A stretch of 64,000 nt of DNA, from assembly GCF_018283675.1 (NCBI RefSeq), contig NZ_JAGVRK010000001.1:3962854-4026853 (forward strand), in the 5' to 3' direction. A program made the position numbers and the translations under genes. Shown here piece by piece: positions 42,720-52,730 of the stretch (its first letter is position 1; each line of letters opens with the position of its first letter). The notes below the pieces were generated by a model. It did not search any database. It worked only from the letters and a program-made list of their open reading frames with translations, and was not told where the DNA came from. Source of the DNA: Metabacillus flavus. GTDB lineage: Bacteria; Bacillota; Bacilli; Bacillales; Bacillaceae.

Positions 42720-44075
42720 CTAAGCCCCTGGAGCGTCGTCAAACCTCCGCTCCAAGTTTACGAACTTGTTGTATTCTTTTACGAACGCCAGTGAGACGGT
42801 TCCTACGGGGCCGTTACGCTGTTTGGCGATGATGATTTCGATGATGTTCTTGTTTTCGGATTCTTTGTCGTAGTAATCGTCACGGTATAGGAAGGCGACG
42901 ATGTCGGCATCCTGCTCGATACTTCCGGATTCACGGATGTCGGACATCATGGGACGCTTGTCCTGACGCTGCTCCACTCCACGGGAGAGCTGGGACAGGG
43001 CGATGACGGGCACCTTGAGCTCACGGGCTAGGGATTTCAGCGTTCTTGAGATTTCGGATACCTCCTGCTGGCGGTTGTCCTTGCTTCGGCCGCTTCCCTG
43101 GATGAGCTGAAGATAATCGATCAGTATCATGCCGAGGCCGGCCTCTTGCTTGAGGCGGCGGCATTTCGAACGGATCTCACTGACACGGATACCCGGGGTG
43201 TCGTCGATGTATATTCCTGCGTTAGAGAGGCTTCCCATGGCCATGGTGAGCTTTCCCCAGTCCTCGCTTGTCAGGTTACCGGTTCTTAAGTTTTGGGCGT
43301 TAATATTGCCTTCTGCACAGAGCATACGCATGACGAGCTGGTCGGCACCCATCTCGAGGCTGAAGATCGCAACGTTCTCGTCTGTCTTGGTCGCGACGTT
43401 CTGAGCAATATTCAGTGCGAAGGCGGTTTTACCAACGGAAGGACGGGCGGCAACGATAATTAGGTCGTTTCGCTGAAAGCCTGCCGTCATCCGGTCGAGC
43501 TCGGAGAAACCGGTTGGTATTCCGGTAATATCTCCTTTTCGGTTATGAAGAAGTTCAATATTATCATAGGTTTGAACGAGGACATCCTTAATGCTCTGGA
43601 AGGAGCCTGCGTTTTTGCGCTGCGCCACTTCCATAATGCTTTTTTCAGCATCTGTCAGGAGATCTGCAACTTCGTCTTCGCGCGTATACCCTTCCTGGGC
43701 AATCGTGCTTGCCGTCCGGATCAGTCTTCTTAGTATCGATTTTTCTTCTACAATTCTTGCATAATATTCTACGTTTGCCGCTGTTGGTACTGAGTTGGCA
43801 AGGTCCGTTAAATAGGAGACCCCTCCTATTTCTTCAAGCAGATTCACATCTGCGAGATCAGAGGTAACGGTGACCAGATCTACAGGTTCCCCCTTGTCGG
43901 TAAGCTGGAGCATTGTATTGTAGATTTTCTGGTGCGCAGCCCGGTAGAAATCTTCAGGTATTAATACTTCTGAAGCCATGGTGAGGGCTTGCGGTTCGAG
44001 AAAAATGGCTCCGAGTACAGCTTGTTCAGCATCTATATTCTGCGGCGGAATTCGGTCATTGAATAGTTCATTCAA
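42720..44075 (-). CDS. dnaC: Replicative DNA helicase (DnaC of Bacillus, DnaB family)
   Basis: 451 residues. The N-terminal helical domain (about 1-100, PPQNIDAEQAVLGAIF) is followed by a linker and a RecA-like motor with Walker A AARPSVGKTAFALNIA near residue 209 and Walker B IILIDYLQLIQG. It is the hexameric 5'-3' helicase at the fork, loaded by DnaD/DnaB/DnaI in bacilli. Downstream of rplI in the standard origin-proximal order, with hairpins on both sides. Confidence 0.98.
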   Translation of the reverse strand: MNELFNDRIPPQNIDAEQAVLGAIFLEPQALTMASEVLIPEDFYRAAHQKIYNTMLQLTDKGEPVDLVTVTSDLADVNLLEEIGGVSYLTDLANSVPTAANVEYYARIVEEKSILRRLIRTASTIAQEGYTREDEVADLLTDAEKSIMEVAQRKNAGSFQSIKDVLVQTYDNIELLHNRKGDITGIPTGFSELDRMTAGFQRNDLIIVAARPSVGKTAFALNIAQNVATKTDENVAIFSLEMGADQLVMRMLCAEGNINAQNLRTGNLTSEDWGKLTMAMGSLSNAGIYIDDTPGIRVSEIRSKCRRLKQEAGLGMILIDYLQLIQGSGRSKDNRQQEVSEISRTLKSLARELKVPVIALSQLSRGVEQRQDKRPMMSDIRESGSIEQDADIVAFLYRDDYYDKESENKNIIEIIIAKQRNGPVGTVSLAFVKEYNKFVNLERRFDDAPGA

Positions 44076-44129
44076 GTTCGAGCACCGTCCTTTAAGTTAA
44101 AATGGCACGTACTTGTTCTATTATATAAG

Positions 44130-44182
44130 AAAAAGGTGATAGAAGCTGTAACAGATTTTTTCTCTGATCAGCTCTATCACCT
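44130..44182 (-). terminator. Hairpin terminator between rplI and dnaC
   Basis: Minus strand AGGTGATAGAGCTG / CAGCTTCTATCACCT (one bulge) followed by five T residues; the loop is about 20 bases. It lies 78 bases after the rplI stop. Confidence 0.8.
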
Positions 44183-44259
44183 CTCTGCTGCTTGGCATCC
44201 GCGGAAAACCCTGATCTTCCGCATTTTGTAAAACGCAGGCTTGGGTTAACTTTCCATGC

Positions 44260-44706
44260 TTATTCTTCGGTTACATGAACCTTTAGAGTTGCTGTCACAT
44301 CGGTGTGAAGCTTCACAGGTACGTTTGTGTATCCAAGAGCGCGGATTGCATCCGGAAGGTCCAGTTTGCGCTTATCGATTTTAATAGAGTGGACCTTTTT
44401 CAGCTCATCGGCAATTTGCTTGCTTGTGATGGAACCGAATAGACGGCCGCCTTCTCCAGATTTCGCTTTTAATTCAACGGTAAGCTCTTCAAGTGTTTTT
44501 TTCAGCTCTTCCGCCTGCTGAAGCTCTTGTTCTGCTTCCTTGCTCTCTTTATTCTTTTGGGCATTTAGTGCAGACATTGCCGCATTGTTTGCTTCAACAG
44601 CAAGGCCTTGTTTAATCAGGAAATTGTGCGCGTAGCCGTCCGCTACGTTTTTTACCTCGCCTTTTTTTCCTTTACCTTTAACATCTTTAAGAAAAACTAC
44701 TTTCAT
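44260..44706 (-). CDS. rplI: 50S ribosomal protein L9
   Basis: 148 residues with the two-domain L9 plan: the N-terminal rRNA-binding domain ([20 protein letters not shown]) and a long connecting helix rich in Glu and Lys leading to the C-terminal domain. It binds near the base of the L1 stalk. It overlaps gdpP by four bases (ATGA), indicating translational coupling. Confidence 0.98.
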   Translation of the reverse strand: MKVVFLKDVKGKGKKGEVKNVADGYAHNFLIKQGLAVEANNAAMSALNAQKNKESKEAEQELQQAEELKKTLEELTVELKAKSGEGGRLFGSITSKQIADELKKVHSIKIDKRKLDLPDAIRALGYTNVPVKLHTDVTATLKVHVTEE

Positions 44707-46682
44707 GCCTTAATTCCTCCTTCAAAATAGTCGCCAATTGCTTGCTTTAATCTCTCTTCCGCTTCTGCAACCGTGATGTCCTGAAGCTGGGTGGCTGCGT
44801 TCGTCAAGTGCCCGCCTCCATCCAGCGCTTCCATAATAAGCTGAACATTCACATCCCCAAGCGACCTTGCACTGATTCCAACCGTGTTTTCATTGCGCCT
44901 CGCCAGAACAAATGAAGCTGAAACTCCGCTCATGGAAAGGAGAGTATCCGCTGTTTGAGCAATGATGACTTGATCGAAATAGTCCCCATTTTCATCAGCG
45001 TCCATTGACAGCGCTACGCCATTTTCAAGCAGCTCGGTGTTTTGAATCAACTTGGAGCGTTTCACGAAATGATTGATGTCCTCTTTCATAAACTTTTGGA
45101 CAAGAATCGTGTCCGCTCCCTTTGAGCGGAGATAGGATGCCGCATCGAAGGTTCTTGAACCGGTTCTTAGAGTAAAACTTTTTGTGTCCACTATTATACC
45201 AGCTAACAGAGCCGTTGCTTCAATCATTTTGAGCTTTAGGCGCTTCGGCTGGTATTCGAGCAGTTCCGTGACAAGCTCCGCTGTAGAGGACGCGTACGGC
45301 TCCATATAGACAAGCAGAGGATCTTTGATAAACTCCTCGCCTCGTCTATGATGATCGATCACCACTTTATCGTGAACGCGTCCCAGGAGCTTCTCATCGA
45401 GAACAAGGGATGGCTTATGTGTATCTACTACAATAAGCACCGTTTCTTCTGTCACCATTTCAAGCGCTTCTTCCGGTTTGATAAAATGGGCCCACAATTC
45501 AGTATGAAGCTTGAGCTCTTCTACAAGCCTTTGAACACTCGAATCTATTTCATTCTGATCAAGAACGATATACGCTTCCTTGTCGTTTACTTCTGCGACC
45601 TTCAATACGCCGATCGCTGCACCGATTGCATCCATATCCGGATATTTATGGCCCATAATCAGAACCTTGTCACTGGCGGTGACAATTTCCGTCATCGCAT
45701 GGGATATGACACGGGCACGGACCCGGGTTCTTTTTTCCATCGGATTTGTTTTGCCGCCGTAAAACTTCACTTTGCCGTTAGACTGCTTAATGGCAACTTG
45801 ATCTCCCCCGCGGCCTAAAGCAAGGTCAAGGCTTGACTGGGCCATATCTCCCAGTTCCTGAAGGGAGTGATGTCCGGCACCGATTCCGATACTCAGCGTA
45901 AGCGAAATGTTATATACGGCTGTTCGCTCGCGCACTTCATCAAGGACAGAAAACTTGGTTTTCTCCAATTTTTCGAGGATATGCTCATTTAAAACAGCAA
46001 GAAACCTCTCAGAGGAGACACGTTTTAAAAACAGCCCCTGTTCATTCCCCCATTTATTCAAAAGGGACGTCACTTCACTGTTAATCGTGCTTTTCGTCTG
46101 ATCGTCCATCCCTTGCGTTACTTCATCATAGTTATCAAGGAAAATAAGGGCTAAAACAGTTCGCTCATTTTTATATTGTTTTTCAATCTCTTTTTGCTCC
46201 GTTACATCAAAGAAATAAAGCAGGCGTTCTTCTCTTTTAATAATCACCTTGAACTTCCGGTCATGAAGAGAGAGCGTTTCTGAATCAACCTCCTGTTTAA
46301 TAAGAGGAATAAGCCCTTCAGCTACATCATAAAGCGTCCGTCCGACAAGCGTATCTTCATCAAAGCATGAAGCCAGGAACGGATTCGTCCATTCTATATA
46401 GTACTGATCATTAAACAGCATGATCCCGATCGGCATCTCCATCAGCGCTTCTTCTCCGACCTTTTTCAGCCTGTAAGAGAGGGTGGATATGTATTCTTCC
46501 ATATCCGACTTCATTTTGGCGTCAGCCTGAATAAGGAGAATAATCGTTAAGCCCATAAGAAGAAGGCCTGCGAAGGATAGGATCCAGTTATAGTAAAAAA
46601 GGATTGCAAGAGCGATCACTGTTACGCTATATAGAGCGTATATAGGGTAACGAAATAAGCGCTTTTCATAAAAACTTGGCAT
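44703..46682 (-). CDS. gdpP: GdpP (YybT), membrane cyclic-di-AMP phosphodiesterase
   Basis: 659 residues. Two membrane helices (about 10-55), a PAS-like domain (about 85-150), a degenerate GGDEF domain (about 170-300) and a DHH/DHHA1 phosphodiesterase (about 335-650) with [24 protein letters not shown] and [11 protein letters not shown]. It hydrolyses c-di-AMP to pApA and so affects potassium, wall and beta-lactam tolerance. Translationally coupled to rplI, in the usual yybS-gdpP-rplI order. Confidence 0.98.
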   Translation of the reverse strand: MPSFYEKRLFRYPIYALYSVTVIALAILFYYNWILSFAGLLLMGLTIILLIQADAKMKSDMEEYISTLSYRLKKVGEEALMEMPIGIMLFNDQYYIEWTNPFLASCFDEDTLVGRTLYDVAEGLIPLIKQEVDSETLSLHDRKFKVIIKREERLLYFFDVTEQKEIEKQYKNERTVLALIFLDNYDEVTQGMDDQTKSTINSEVTSLLNKWGNEQGLFLKRVSSERFLAVLNEHILEKLEKTKFSVLDEVRERTAVYNISLTLSIGIGAGHHSLQELGDMAQSSLDLALGRGGDQVAIKQSNGKVKFYGGKTNPMEKRTRVRARVISHAMTEIVTASDKVLIMGHKYPDMDAIGAAIGVLKVAEVNDKEAYIVLDQNEIDSSVQRLVEELKLHTELWAHFIKPEEALEMVTEETVLIVVDTHKPSLVLDEKLLGRVHDKVVIDHHRRGEEFIKDPLLVYMEPYASSTAELVTELLEYQPKRLKLKMIEATALLAGIIVDTKSFTLRTGSRTFDAASYLRSKGADTILVQKFMKEDINHFVKRSKLIQNTELLENGVALSMDADENGDYFDQVIIAQTADTLLSMSGVSASFVLARRNENTVGISARSLGDVNVQLIMEALDGGGHLTNAATQLQDITVAEAEERLKQAIGDYFEGGIKA

Positions 46683-46725
46683 CTGTTTCAGCTCCTCGCA
46701 ACAGTGATACCGTTTTGTTAAACCA

Positions 46726-47661
46726 TTAAGATTTTGGAGTAATTTTCTCCCTTAATCTGAATCCTATGTCAATTATACCTAAGAATTGAATCGGATAAAG
46801 CAAAAACGGAAGGAATAGGGAAATAATAACAACAACGATGGGGACGCTTTTTGATATTCCCTTGGTGTAAGCATAGTAAAACAGGAAAGAAAATCCTTGG
46901 ATCACTAACAGAACCGTTAAAATAAAGAATACATTGGTCACAGCCATACTTGCGTAGGAACCCTTCTCAAATCCAATATAGCTAAGCAGAATGACCGCCA
47001 AGTAATACCAAGCAATACTCTTCGGCAGCTTCCATTCTCTGAATGGCTTTAAAGGCTTTACTTCAAGCTTCAGTCTCTTAAGAATAGAGGAAGCAATCGC
47101 ATGAGTAATAATAGAGAAAAAGAAACTGCACATTACAGCAACTGTCGGCATTAAAGTGAAAAATTGTTCCATTTGAGTCCGCAGCAGCCTCATTTGTTCT
47201 TCCTTCGGAGGCTGACCCATCGTTTTCATTAAGGATGTCGCCATATTCATTGATTCCGTCATAATGGACTTGAATTCAGTTAGAGGATTCACTTGAAAAA
47301 AAAGAACCGAAATCACATAGCCTCCAAGGATGGTAGCAAGAAACGCAAGCGTTCCGCCAATGACAGCTGGTGCGCTTCCTCTTTTCTTATAAAGTGTACC
47401 CATGATGAGCCCTGTTAAAGCAGTGGGTGCTGCTGCAAGCAAGGCACTGATTGATCCTGTTATAAAAACGACCGGCAAAGACGCGGCAAACAAAAGAAGA
47501 CTGCTCTTCGTGTCATGCCTTAATGCATATACAATGAAAGGAATAGGCAGGGCAAATGAAGTAATCATCCCCAGAAGCGGGACGGTGATGGTAATTAAGA
47601 CGGCAACAGTAAAAAGAGCAAGCAAAATCGCTCCCTCTGTCAGGGCTTTCGTGCGTTTCAC
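46726..47661 (-). CDS. yybS: YybS-like DUF2232 membrane protein
   Basis: 311 residues with about eight hydrophobic helices, starting KALTEGAILLALFTVAVLIT and including the family-like LLGMITSFALPIPFIVYALR. Function unknown; the fold resembles energy-coupling-factor substrate components. GTG start behind GAGGTGAACC. It lies upstream of gdpP on the same strand with 43 bases between, and downstream of rpsR. Confidence 0.93.
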   Translation of the reverse strand: MKRTKALTEGAILLALFTVAVLITITVPLLGMITSFALPIPFIVYALRHDTKSSLLLFAASLPVVFITGSISALLAAAPTALTGLIMGTLYKKRGSAPAVIGGTLAFLATILGGYVISVLFFQVNPLTEFKSIMTESMNMATSLMKTMGQPPKEEQMRLLRTQMEQFFTLMPTVAVMCSFFFSIITHAIASSILKRLKLEVKPLKPFREWKLPKSIAWYYLAVILLSYIGFEKGSYASMAVTNVFFILTVLLVIQGFSFLFYYAYTKGISKSVPIVVVIISLFLPFLLYPIQFLGIIDIGFRLREKITPKS

Positions 47662-47856
47662 AGGTTCACCTCATTCAGCTTAAATCACAGAGGGAGAAAA
47701 ATATCTCTCTGTCCGTAAAAATAAAAAACTGCTCTTGTAAGCAGCCTTCACCTTGTTATGTACGATTCAATTATATCATTTTTTGCGGGTAAAGAGTAAT
47801 GGGCTGTACTCTTTGAGTTAGGCCGGAATGGAAGTGTCCGGATTCATGCGGATAAT

Positions 47857-47888
47857 AATAAAAGACACTCACAGAATGAGTGTCTTTT
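47857..47888 (-). terminator. Terminator of the rpsF-ssb-rpsR operon
   Basis: AAAAGACACTCA / TGAGTGTCTTTT stem with a 5-base loop and TTATTATTAT tail on the minus strand, ten bases after rpsR. Confidence 0.88.
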
Positions 47889-47897
47889 GGGAATGTC

Positions 47898-48140
<243 letters not shown>

Positions 48141-48172
48141 TCATACACTCCTTTCGAATTGGATTTTAGTTT

Positions 48173-48688
48173 TTAGAATGGCAAATCATCGTCTGATATA
48201 TCAATCGGTTGTCCATCATTGGCAAATGGATCATCATCAAAGCTTGTACGGCCTTGATTGTTATTATTCCGCTGCTGATCTGAACCACCATATGATTTTT
48301 GGCCGCCCTGAGACTGGCCTCCATCATAAAAGTTATTGCTGTTTCCGCCACCGCCGCTGTTTCCAGATCCCTTAGGCTCTAAAAACTGCACGCTGTCGGC
48401 CACAACTTCAGTAACATACACACGGCGTCCTGTTTGATCCTCATAGCTGCGAGACTGCAATCTGCCTTCAACGCCTGCCAAGTTGCCTTTTTTCAAGAAG
48501 TTTGCCACATTTTCGGCCTGACGTCTCCATACGACACAGTTAAGGAAGTCTGCTTCCTTTTCCCCCTGCTGGTTCGTAAACGTACGGTTTACTGCAAGAG
48601 TGAAGGTGGCAACAGCTGCCCCCGCTGGTGTATAACGAAGTTCAGGGTCTTTTGTAAGTCTTCCGACGAGAACGACACGATTGATCAT
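48173..48688 (-). CDS. ssb: Single-stranded DNA-binding protein SsbA
   Basis: 171 residues. The OB-fold starts [19 protein letters not shown] and runs to about residue 105; a Gly/Asn/Gln-rich linker follows, and the acidic tail ends DDDLPF, the docking site for partners such as PriA and RecO. It coats ssDNA at replication forks. The start is ATG 48688 rather than three codons earlier, matching SsbA homologues and the AGGATGG ribosome site. Between rpsF and rpsR as in most bacilli. Confidence 0.97.
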   Translation of the reverse strand: MINRVVLVGRLTKDPELRYTPAGAAVATFTLAVNRTFTNQQGEKEADFLNCVVWRRQAENVANFLKKGNLAGVEGRLQSRSYEDQTGRRVYVTEVVADSVQFLEPKGSGNSGGGGNSNNFYDGGQSQGGQKSYGGSDQQRNNNNQGRTSFDDDPFANDGQPIDISDDDLPF

Positions 48689-48729
48689 GAAGACCATCCT
48701 TTATTTAGAAAATTTATGATCGGCTGCAA

Positions 48730-49017
48730 TTATTCTTCTTCTTTAATCACGATGTGACGAATGATGTCTTCGCTGATCTTTGCAAGACGGTCAAATTCTT
48801 GAACCGCATCTGCTTCAGAAGCAACTTTAACGATCTGATAGTAACCATCGCGGAAATCATTGATTTCATAAGCAAGGCGGCGTTTGCCCCACTCTTTCGT
48901 TTCCTTTACTTCCGCACCATTGTCAGAAAGAATTCCGCTGAAACGCTCAACAAGAGCTTTCTTCGCATCTTCTTCGATGTTTGGACGTACGATGTACATA
49001 ATTTCGTAGTTTGTCAT
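48730..49017 (-). CDS. rpsF: 30S ribosomal protein S6
   Basis: 95 residues starting [20 protein letters not shown], with [19 protein letters not shown] in the middle. Partner of S18; the S6-S18 pair is known to repress this operon by binding its leader, and a matching leader structure is visible upstream. GAGGAGGTG ribosome site. Confidence 0.98.
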   Translation of the reverse strand: MTNYEIMYIVRPNIEEDAKKALVERFSGILSDNGAEVKETKEWGKRRLAYEINDFRDGYYQIVKVASEADAVQEFDRLAKISEDIIRHIVIKEEE

Positions 49018-49032
49018 TACTCTACACCTCCT

Positions 49033-49068
49033 CTTGGTCTAAACGGCTCTCAAGCATATGAGAGCAAG
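49033..49068 (-). promoter_or_regulatory. Probable S6:S18-binding leader structure of rpsF
   Basis: Minus strand: outer CTTG / CAAG and inner CTCTCA / TTGAGAG helices separated by a 3'-side bulge reading CCGTTTAGAC. The bulged CCG next to two short helices fits the S6:S18 ribosomal-protein leader motif as I remember it. It lies between the rpsF promoter and its ribosome site. Confidence 0.5.
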
Positions 49069-49097
49069 GAGCAATATTCAATTACTCACAAGTTAGA

Positions 49098-49126
49098 ATT
49101 ATACCAAATGGATTGGGATTTGGCAA
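49098..49126 (-). promoter_or_regulatory. Predicted promoter of rpsF-ssb-rpsR
   Basis: Minus strand TTGCCA (49121-49126), 17-base spacer, perfect TATAAT (49098-49103). Confidence 0.7.
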
Positions 49127-49230
49127 GGTGCTTCCCTTAATTTGAGGGGAAGCAGAGCGGTTTTGGTGTAAATGGTTGTGGAGGGTTCGAAATTTGATGA
49201 GTGGGGTGGTTATTTAGCTCTATTGTCGGA

Positions 49231-49486
49231 GGTGCCTGACCCGCTGTGCTTCACCGCAGCAGGGGACAGAGGCCTTAGTCTGTGAGCCCTTATACCGCAG
49301 GGGTTTCCAGAGGGTGGTGCCGGAGCTTTAGTTCGGTGAAATTTCAGGGGACTGGCACGGTGCCAGTCCCGTCCTGCTTCACCGCAGCAGGGGACAGAGA
49401 CCGCAGTCTGCGAGCCCATAACCGCGCGGCTTTCCAAAGATGGTGCCGGAGCTTTAGTTCGGTGAAATCTTTGGGGACTGACCCCG
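49231..49486 (+). repeat. Dimeric intergenic repeat, copy C
   Basis: Third copy of the family at 33670 and 42401. Here the two units are more alike: both contain TTCACCGCAGCAGGGGACAGAG and GGTGCCGGAGCTTTAGTTCGG. The 24-base palindromic junction GGGACTGGCAC / GTGCCAGTCCC is at 49347-49370. Located between the rpsF promoter and the ychF terminator. Confidence 0.85.
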
Positions 49487-49518
49487 TAAAGCACCGTCCG
49501 TCCCACCCAATCCCCCAC

Positions 49519-49546
49519 AAAAAAAGAAGACTCCATCAGAGCCTTC
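49519..49546 (-). terminator. ychF terminator
   Basis: Minus strand GAAGGCTC / GAGTCTTC hairpin (one mismatch) followed by seven T residues. Confidence 0.85.
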
Positions 49547-49555
49547 TCTTTCAAA

Positions 49556-50656
49556 TTAAACGTTAAAACGGAAGTGAATAACGTCTCCGTCTTTCACCAG
49601 ATATTCTTTTCCTTCAAGACGGACTTTTCCGGCTTCGCGGGCTGCACCCATTGTTCCGGCAGCAAGAAGGTCTTCGTAATGAACGGTTTCGGCACGGATG
49701 AATCCGCGTTCGAAATCGGTATGGATGACTCCGGCACATTGAGGAGCTTTCATGCCAAGACGGAATGTCCATGCACGCACTTCCTGAACGCCTGCAGTAA
49801 AGTAAGTCGCAAGACCAAGCAGCTGATAAGTTGCGCGGATCAGCTGATCAAGTCCGGACTCTTCAATGCCAAGCTCTTCAAGGAACATTTCCTTTTCTTC
49901 CGCATCAAGTTCTACAATTTCAGATTCGATCTTTGCACAGACGACAATCACTTCTGCGTTTTCGTTCGCTGCAAAATCTCTCACTTTTTGTACGTAAGGA
50001 TTTTTAGAGGAATCGGCTACTTCATCCTCGGCAACATTTGCTACATAAAGAATCGGTTTGCTTGTCAGAAGGTGAAGCTGCTTTACATGTTTCATCTGCT
50101 CTTCCGTGAACTCAACAGAACGGGCAGGTTTGCCGTTTTCAAACGCTTCTTTGAGCTTGGAGAGAATTTCATGCTCTGCTACTGCGTCTTTGTCCTTTTG
50201 CTTAGCAAGCTTTTCAACTCGGGATGCACGCTTATCAACAGACTCAAGGTCAGCGAGAACAAGCTCCAGGTTGATGGTTTCAATATCATCGATTGGATCG
50301 ACCTTACCGGATACGTGCGTGATGTTTCCATCCTCGAAGCAGCGGACTACGTGAGTAATCGCGTCTACCTGGCGGATGTGGGAAAGGAATTTGTTTCCTA
50401 GTCCTTCACCCTTGCTCGCACCTTTTACGATTCCGGCAATATCCGTAAACTCAAAAGCCGTTGGAACGGTTTTTTTAGGCTGAACAAGCTCTGTCAATTT
50501 TTGAAGACGCTCGTCCGGTACTTCAACGATGCCCACATTCGGGTCAATCGTACAGAAAGGATAGTTGGCAGACTCTGCGCCAGCCTGTGTAATTGCGTTA
50601 AAAAGAGTGGATTTCCCTACATTCGGAAGTCCGACAATACCTGCAGTTAAAGCCAT
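49556..50656 (-). CDS. ychF: Redox-regulated ribosome-binding ATPase YchF/EngD
   Basis: 366-residue Obg-family P-loop protein of canonical length. G1 is GLPNVGKSTLFNAIT at residue 8, G3 DIAGIVKGA, and NVAE replaces the NKxD motif, which explains ATP rather than GTP preference. A coiled-coil insert (about 130-190) and a C-terminal TGS domain ending in VIHFRFNV follow. Binds ribosomes and takes part in translation and oxidative-stress responses. Promoter upstream. Confidence 0.98.
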   Translation of the reverse strand: MALTAGIVGLPNVGKSTLFNAITQAGAESANYPFCTIDPNVGIVEVPDERLQKLTELVQPKKTVPTAFEFTDIAGIVKGASKGEGLGNKFLSHIRQVDAITHVVRCFEDGNITHVSGKVDPIDDIETINLELVLADLESVDKRASRVEKLAKQKDKDAVAEHEILSKLKEAFENGKPARSVEFTEEQMKHVKQLHLLTSKPILYVANVAEDEVADSSKNPYVQKVRDFAANENAEVIVVCAKIESEIVELDAEEKEMFLEELGIEESGLDQLIRATYQLLGLATYFTAGVQEVRAWTFRLGMKAPQCAGVIHTDFERGFIRAETVHYEDLLAAGTMGAAREAGKVRLEGKEYLVKDGDVIHFRFNV

Positions 50657-50739
50657 GTTTCGTTCAGCTCCTCTATGATAAACAAAGTCCGCTTTCCGGG
50701 CTTTGCTGTGTTAGGCCGTACTTTTGTAAACCAACCCCA

Positions 50740-50768
50740 ATTATAGAAAGGAAATCAGGAAAACACAA
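50740..50768 (-). promoter_or_regulatory. Predicted ychF promoter
   Basis: Minus strand TTGTGT (50763-50768), 17-base spacer, TATAAT (50740-50745), in the gap after the DUF951 gene. Confidence 0.6.
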
Positions 50769-50788
50769 GAAAAACCAGCCATTTTGGG

Positions 50789-50995
50789 TTATTCTGCCGG
50801 CGGTTCTGCTTTTACCAGCATCTTTTTCATCTTTCTTGTAAATTCCCTTCGTGGGATCATGACGCTGTGTCCGCAGCCTTCACACTTGATCCGGATGTCC
50901 ATCCCGAGACGGATAATCTTCCAGCGGTTCGTTCCGCATGGATGGGGTTTTTTCATTTCGACGATGTCATTTAAATCAAATTCCTTATCCGCCAC
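50789..50995 (-). CDS. Small DUF951-family protein (YyzM-like)
   Basis: 68 residues. A conserved EFDLNDIVEMKKPHPCGTNR opening and CEGCGHSVMIPRREF give a likely SH3-like fold with Cys residues that may bind metal. Function unknown; conserved between the mscS-like gene and ychF in bacilli. GTG start at 50995 with AAGGGTGAG upstream, overlapping the end of the channel gene by 11 bases; the longer ATG frame would overlap it more. Confidence 0.92.
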   Translation of the reverse strand: MADKEFDLNDIVEMKKPHPCGTNRWKIIRLGMDIRIKCEGCGHSVMIPRREFTRKMKKMLVKAEPPAE

Positions 50996-51878
50996 TTTGC
51001 TCACCCTTTCCAACAGATGGATCTTTTGCATCCCGGTTGTACATCACGATTCGAGGGAACGGGATATCGATTCCATGCTCGTCCATCACAAGCTTGATTT
51101 CCTTGCGGATCATTCTTGAGACGTAGAAATGCTGCATCGGTGCGGTTTCGCATACGACCCTGAGCGTAATTTCTGAAGGCCCGAAGTTATGGACGCCAAG
51201 CAGCTCCGGTACAGCAGCCATGTCCTCATACTTAGCCGGCAGGACGCGCAGCAGATCCCGGATGACTTCTTCCACATGCTGAATGTCCGATTCGTATGCA
51301 ACGTTAATGTCTACGACCGCCGTACTATTATGAATTGAGAAATTTGTCACTTCCACGATACTGCCGTTCGGCAAAATGTGCAGCTCACCCGTCCAGCTTT
51401 TGATTTTGGTTGTCCTGAGTCCGATTTCCTCGACGGTTCCTTCAAAACCGCCGACGCGAATCACATCTCCGACGGAAAACTGGTCTTCAAAAATAATAAA
51501 GAATCCGGTGATGATGTCGCGCACAAGGTTCTGTGCACCAAAACCGACAGCCAGCCCGACAATTCCCGCTCCGGCAAGAAGAGCTTTGACATCCAGACTC
51601 ATCGTTTCAAGAACCATTAAAAGAGCGGCAAAGTAAACCACATACGCTAAAACGTTGCTAAGCAATTTAGCGAGAGTATTTTCACGCCGTTCCGATATGC
51701 GAAGAGGGGATTTCCCTCTAAGCGAGAGTACTTTTTCTATGGTTATATTTCCGACCCGAATAATCAGAGCCGCCACAATAACAATCATAATAATTTTCAG
51801 GATCCCGAGTCCGATTCCGATCCAAAGTTCCTCGTTCAGCAGATATTCCTGTATTTTCGCATTGATCTTTTCATTCAA
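50985..51878 (-). CDS. MscS-family small-conductance mechanosensitive channel
   Basis: 297 residues. Three membrane helices (about 20-45, 70-95, 97-127), the pore-lining third helix being Gly/Ala-rich (ALLAGAGIVGLAVGFGAQNL), then the MscS beta domain (DQFSVGDVIRVGGFEGTVEE) and C-terminal domain. Protects against hypo-osmotic shock. The start is most likely TTG 51878, eight bases after AGGAG; GTG 51887 is too close to that site. Operon with DUF951. Confidence 0.93.
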   Translation of the reverse strand: MNEKINAKIQEYLLNEELWIGIGLGILKIIMIVIVAALIIRVGNITIEKVLSLRGKSPLRISERRENTLAKLLSNVLAYVVYFAALLMVLETMSLDVKALLAGAGIVGLAVGFGAQNLVRDIITGFFIIFEDQFSVGDVIRVGGFEGTVEEIGLRTTKIKSWTGELHILPNGSIVEVTNFSIHNSTAVVDINVAYESDIQHVEEVIRDLLRVLPAKYEDMAAVPELLGVHNFGPSEITLRVVCETAPMQHFYVSRMIRKEIKLVMDEHGIDIPFPRIVMYNRDAKDPSVGKGEQSGG

Positions 51879-52082
51879 AGGATTCACTCCTGTCTATCTC
51901 ATCATCTCTTTTTTTAAAAGGGTAAGATTCAACTAGCCTCTATTTTAGCAAGTTTTGCTGAAGTTTGACAGGGTGACGCGGAAAAAGTGGCAGCGTGTCA
52001 AAGTTGCATCCCCCTAGTATAGATTCCGCCTGTAATCCGTATACTGATAGTACTTTGAGTACAAGGGAGCTGGGCAGCGGCT

Positions 52083-52730
52083 ATGAATCTAAAAACAGGA
52101 TTGTTTTCATCTTTCAAGGATCCGGAACGCATTTATTATGAAGATCAGGATGCACAGGAGCTTCTGTCCTCCTGTATTCTGACGCTCCTCCCTAAGATGA
52201 TGAGCAGGGAAATTGTTATTTTATGCATCGGAACAGACCGCTCGACTGGTGACAGCCTGGGGCCGATTGTGGGCACGAGGCTTGCAGAGAAGGGAATGGA
52301 GCGGTTTCATGTATACGGAACCTTGAAGGATCCCGTTCATGCCGTAAACCTGGAGGAATCAATTGCCTTCATTCAAGCATCCTACCGGAACCCTTTTATT
52401 ATTGCGATTGATGCCTGTCTCGGGAAACTGAAAAGCGTCGGTTCGTTTCAGGTAGGTCAGGGACCTGTAAAGCCCGGAGCTGGAGTGAATAAAGACCTTC
52501 CGGCAGTCGGAGACATGCATTTAACCGGGATTGTTAATGTGAGCGGATTTATGGAATTTTTCGTTCTGCAGAATACACGGCTGCACTTGGTCGTGTCGAT
52601 GGCGAATCTGATTGCCGACAGTCTGATTGATGCCGAGAAACGGCATGTGGTCCGTTCTTCTTGGATCAGGAGATCGCCAATCGCAAATTTAACTAAAAAA
52701 AGTAATGCTGAATCGTCACAAGCAGAATGA
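52083..52730 (+). CDS. yyaC: YyaC, GPR-related spore protease-like protein (DUF1256)
   Basis: 215 residues with the pattern VILCIGTDRSTGDSLGPIVG, IIAIDACLGKLKSVGSFQVG and DMHLTGIVNVSGFMEFFVLQ, as in the sporulation protein YyaC, related to the germination protease GPR. The Asp residues in GTDRSTGDS and AIDAC recall the GPR active site. It should act in the forespore. The 3' end overlaps the convergent DUF554 gene by 38 bases. The ribosome site (GGGAGCTGGG) is modest; no confident sigma-F promoter was found by eye. Confidence 0.93.
   Translation: MNLKTGLFSSFKDPERIYYEDQDAQELLSSCILTLLPKMMSREIVILCIGTDRSTGDSLGPIVGTRLAEKGMERFHVYGTLKDPVHAVNLEESIAFIQASYRNPFIIAIDACLGKLKSVGSFQVGQGPVKPGAGVNKDLPAVGDMHLTGIVNVSGFMEFFVLQNTRLHLVVSMANLIADSLIDAEKRHVVRSSWIRRSPIANLTKKSNAESSQAE

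Noticed and set aside
49210..49554. 114-codon ORF with repeated residues in the rpsF-ychF gap
   Set aside because: The protein repeat simply reflects the two units of the dimeric DNA repeat; similar frames at 33566-33748 and 42262-42480 arise from the other copies.
49574..50401. 275-codon ORF antisense to ychF
   Set aside because: Shadow of a highly conserved gene; the translation is Cys/Phe/His-rich without recognisable domains and has no ribosome site.
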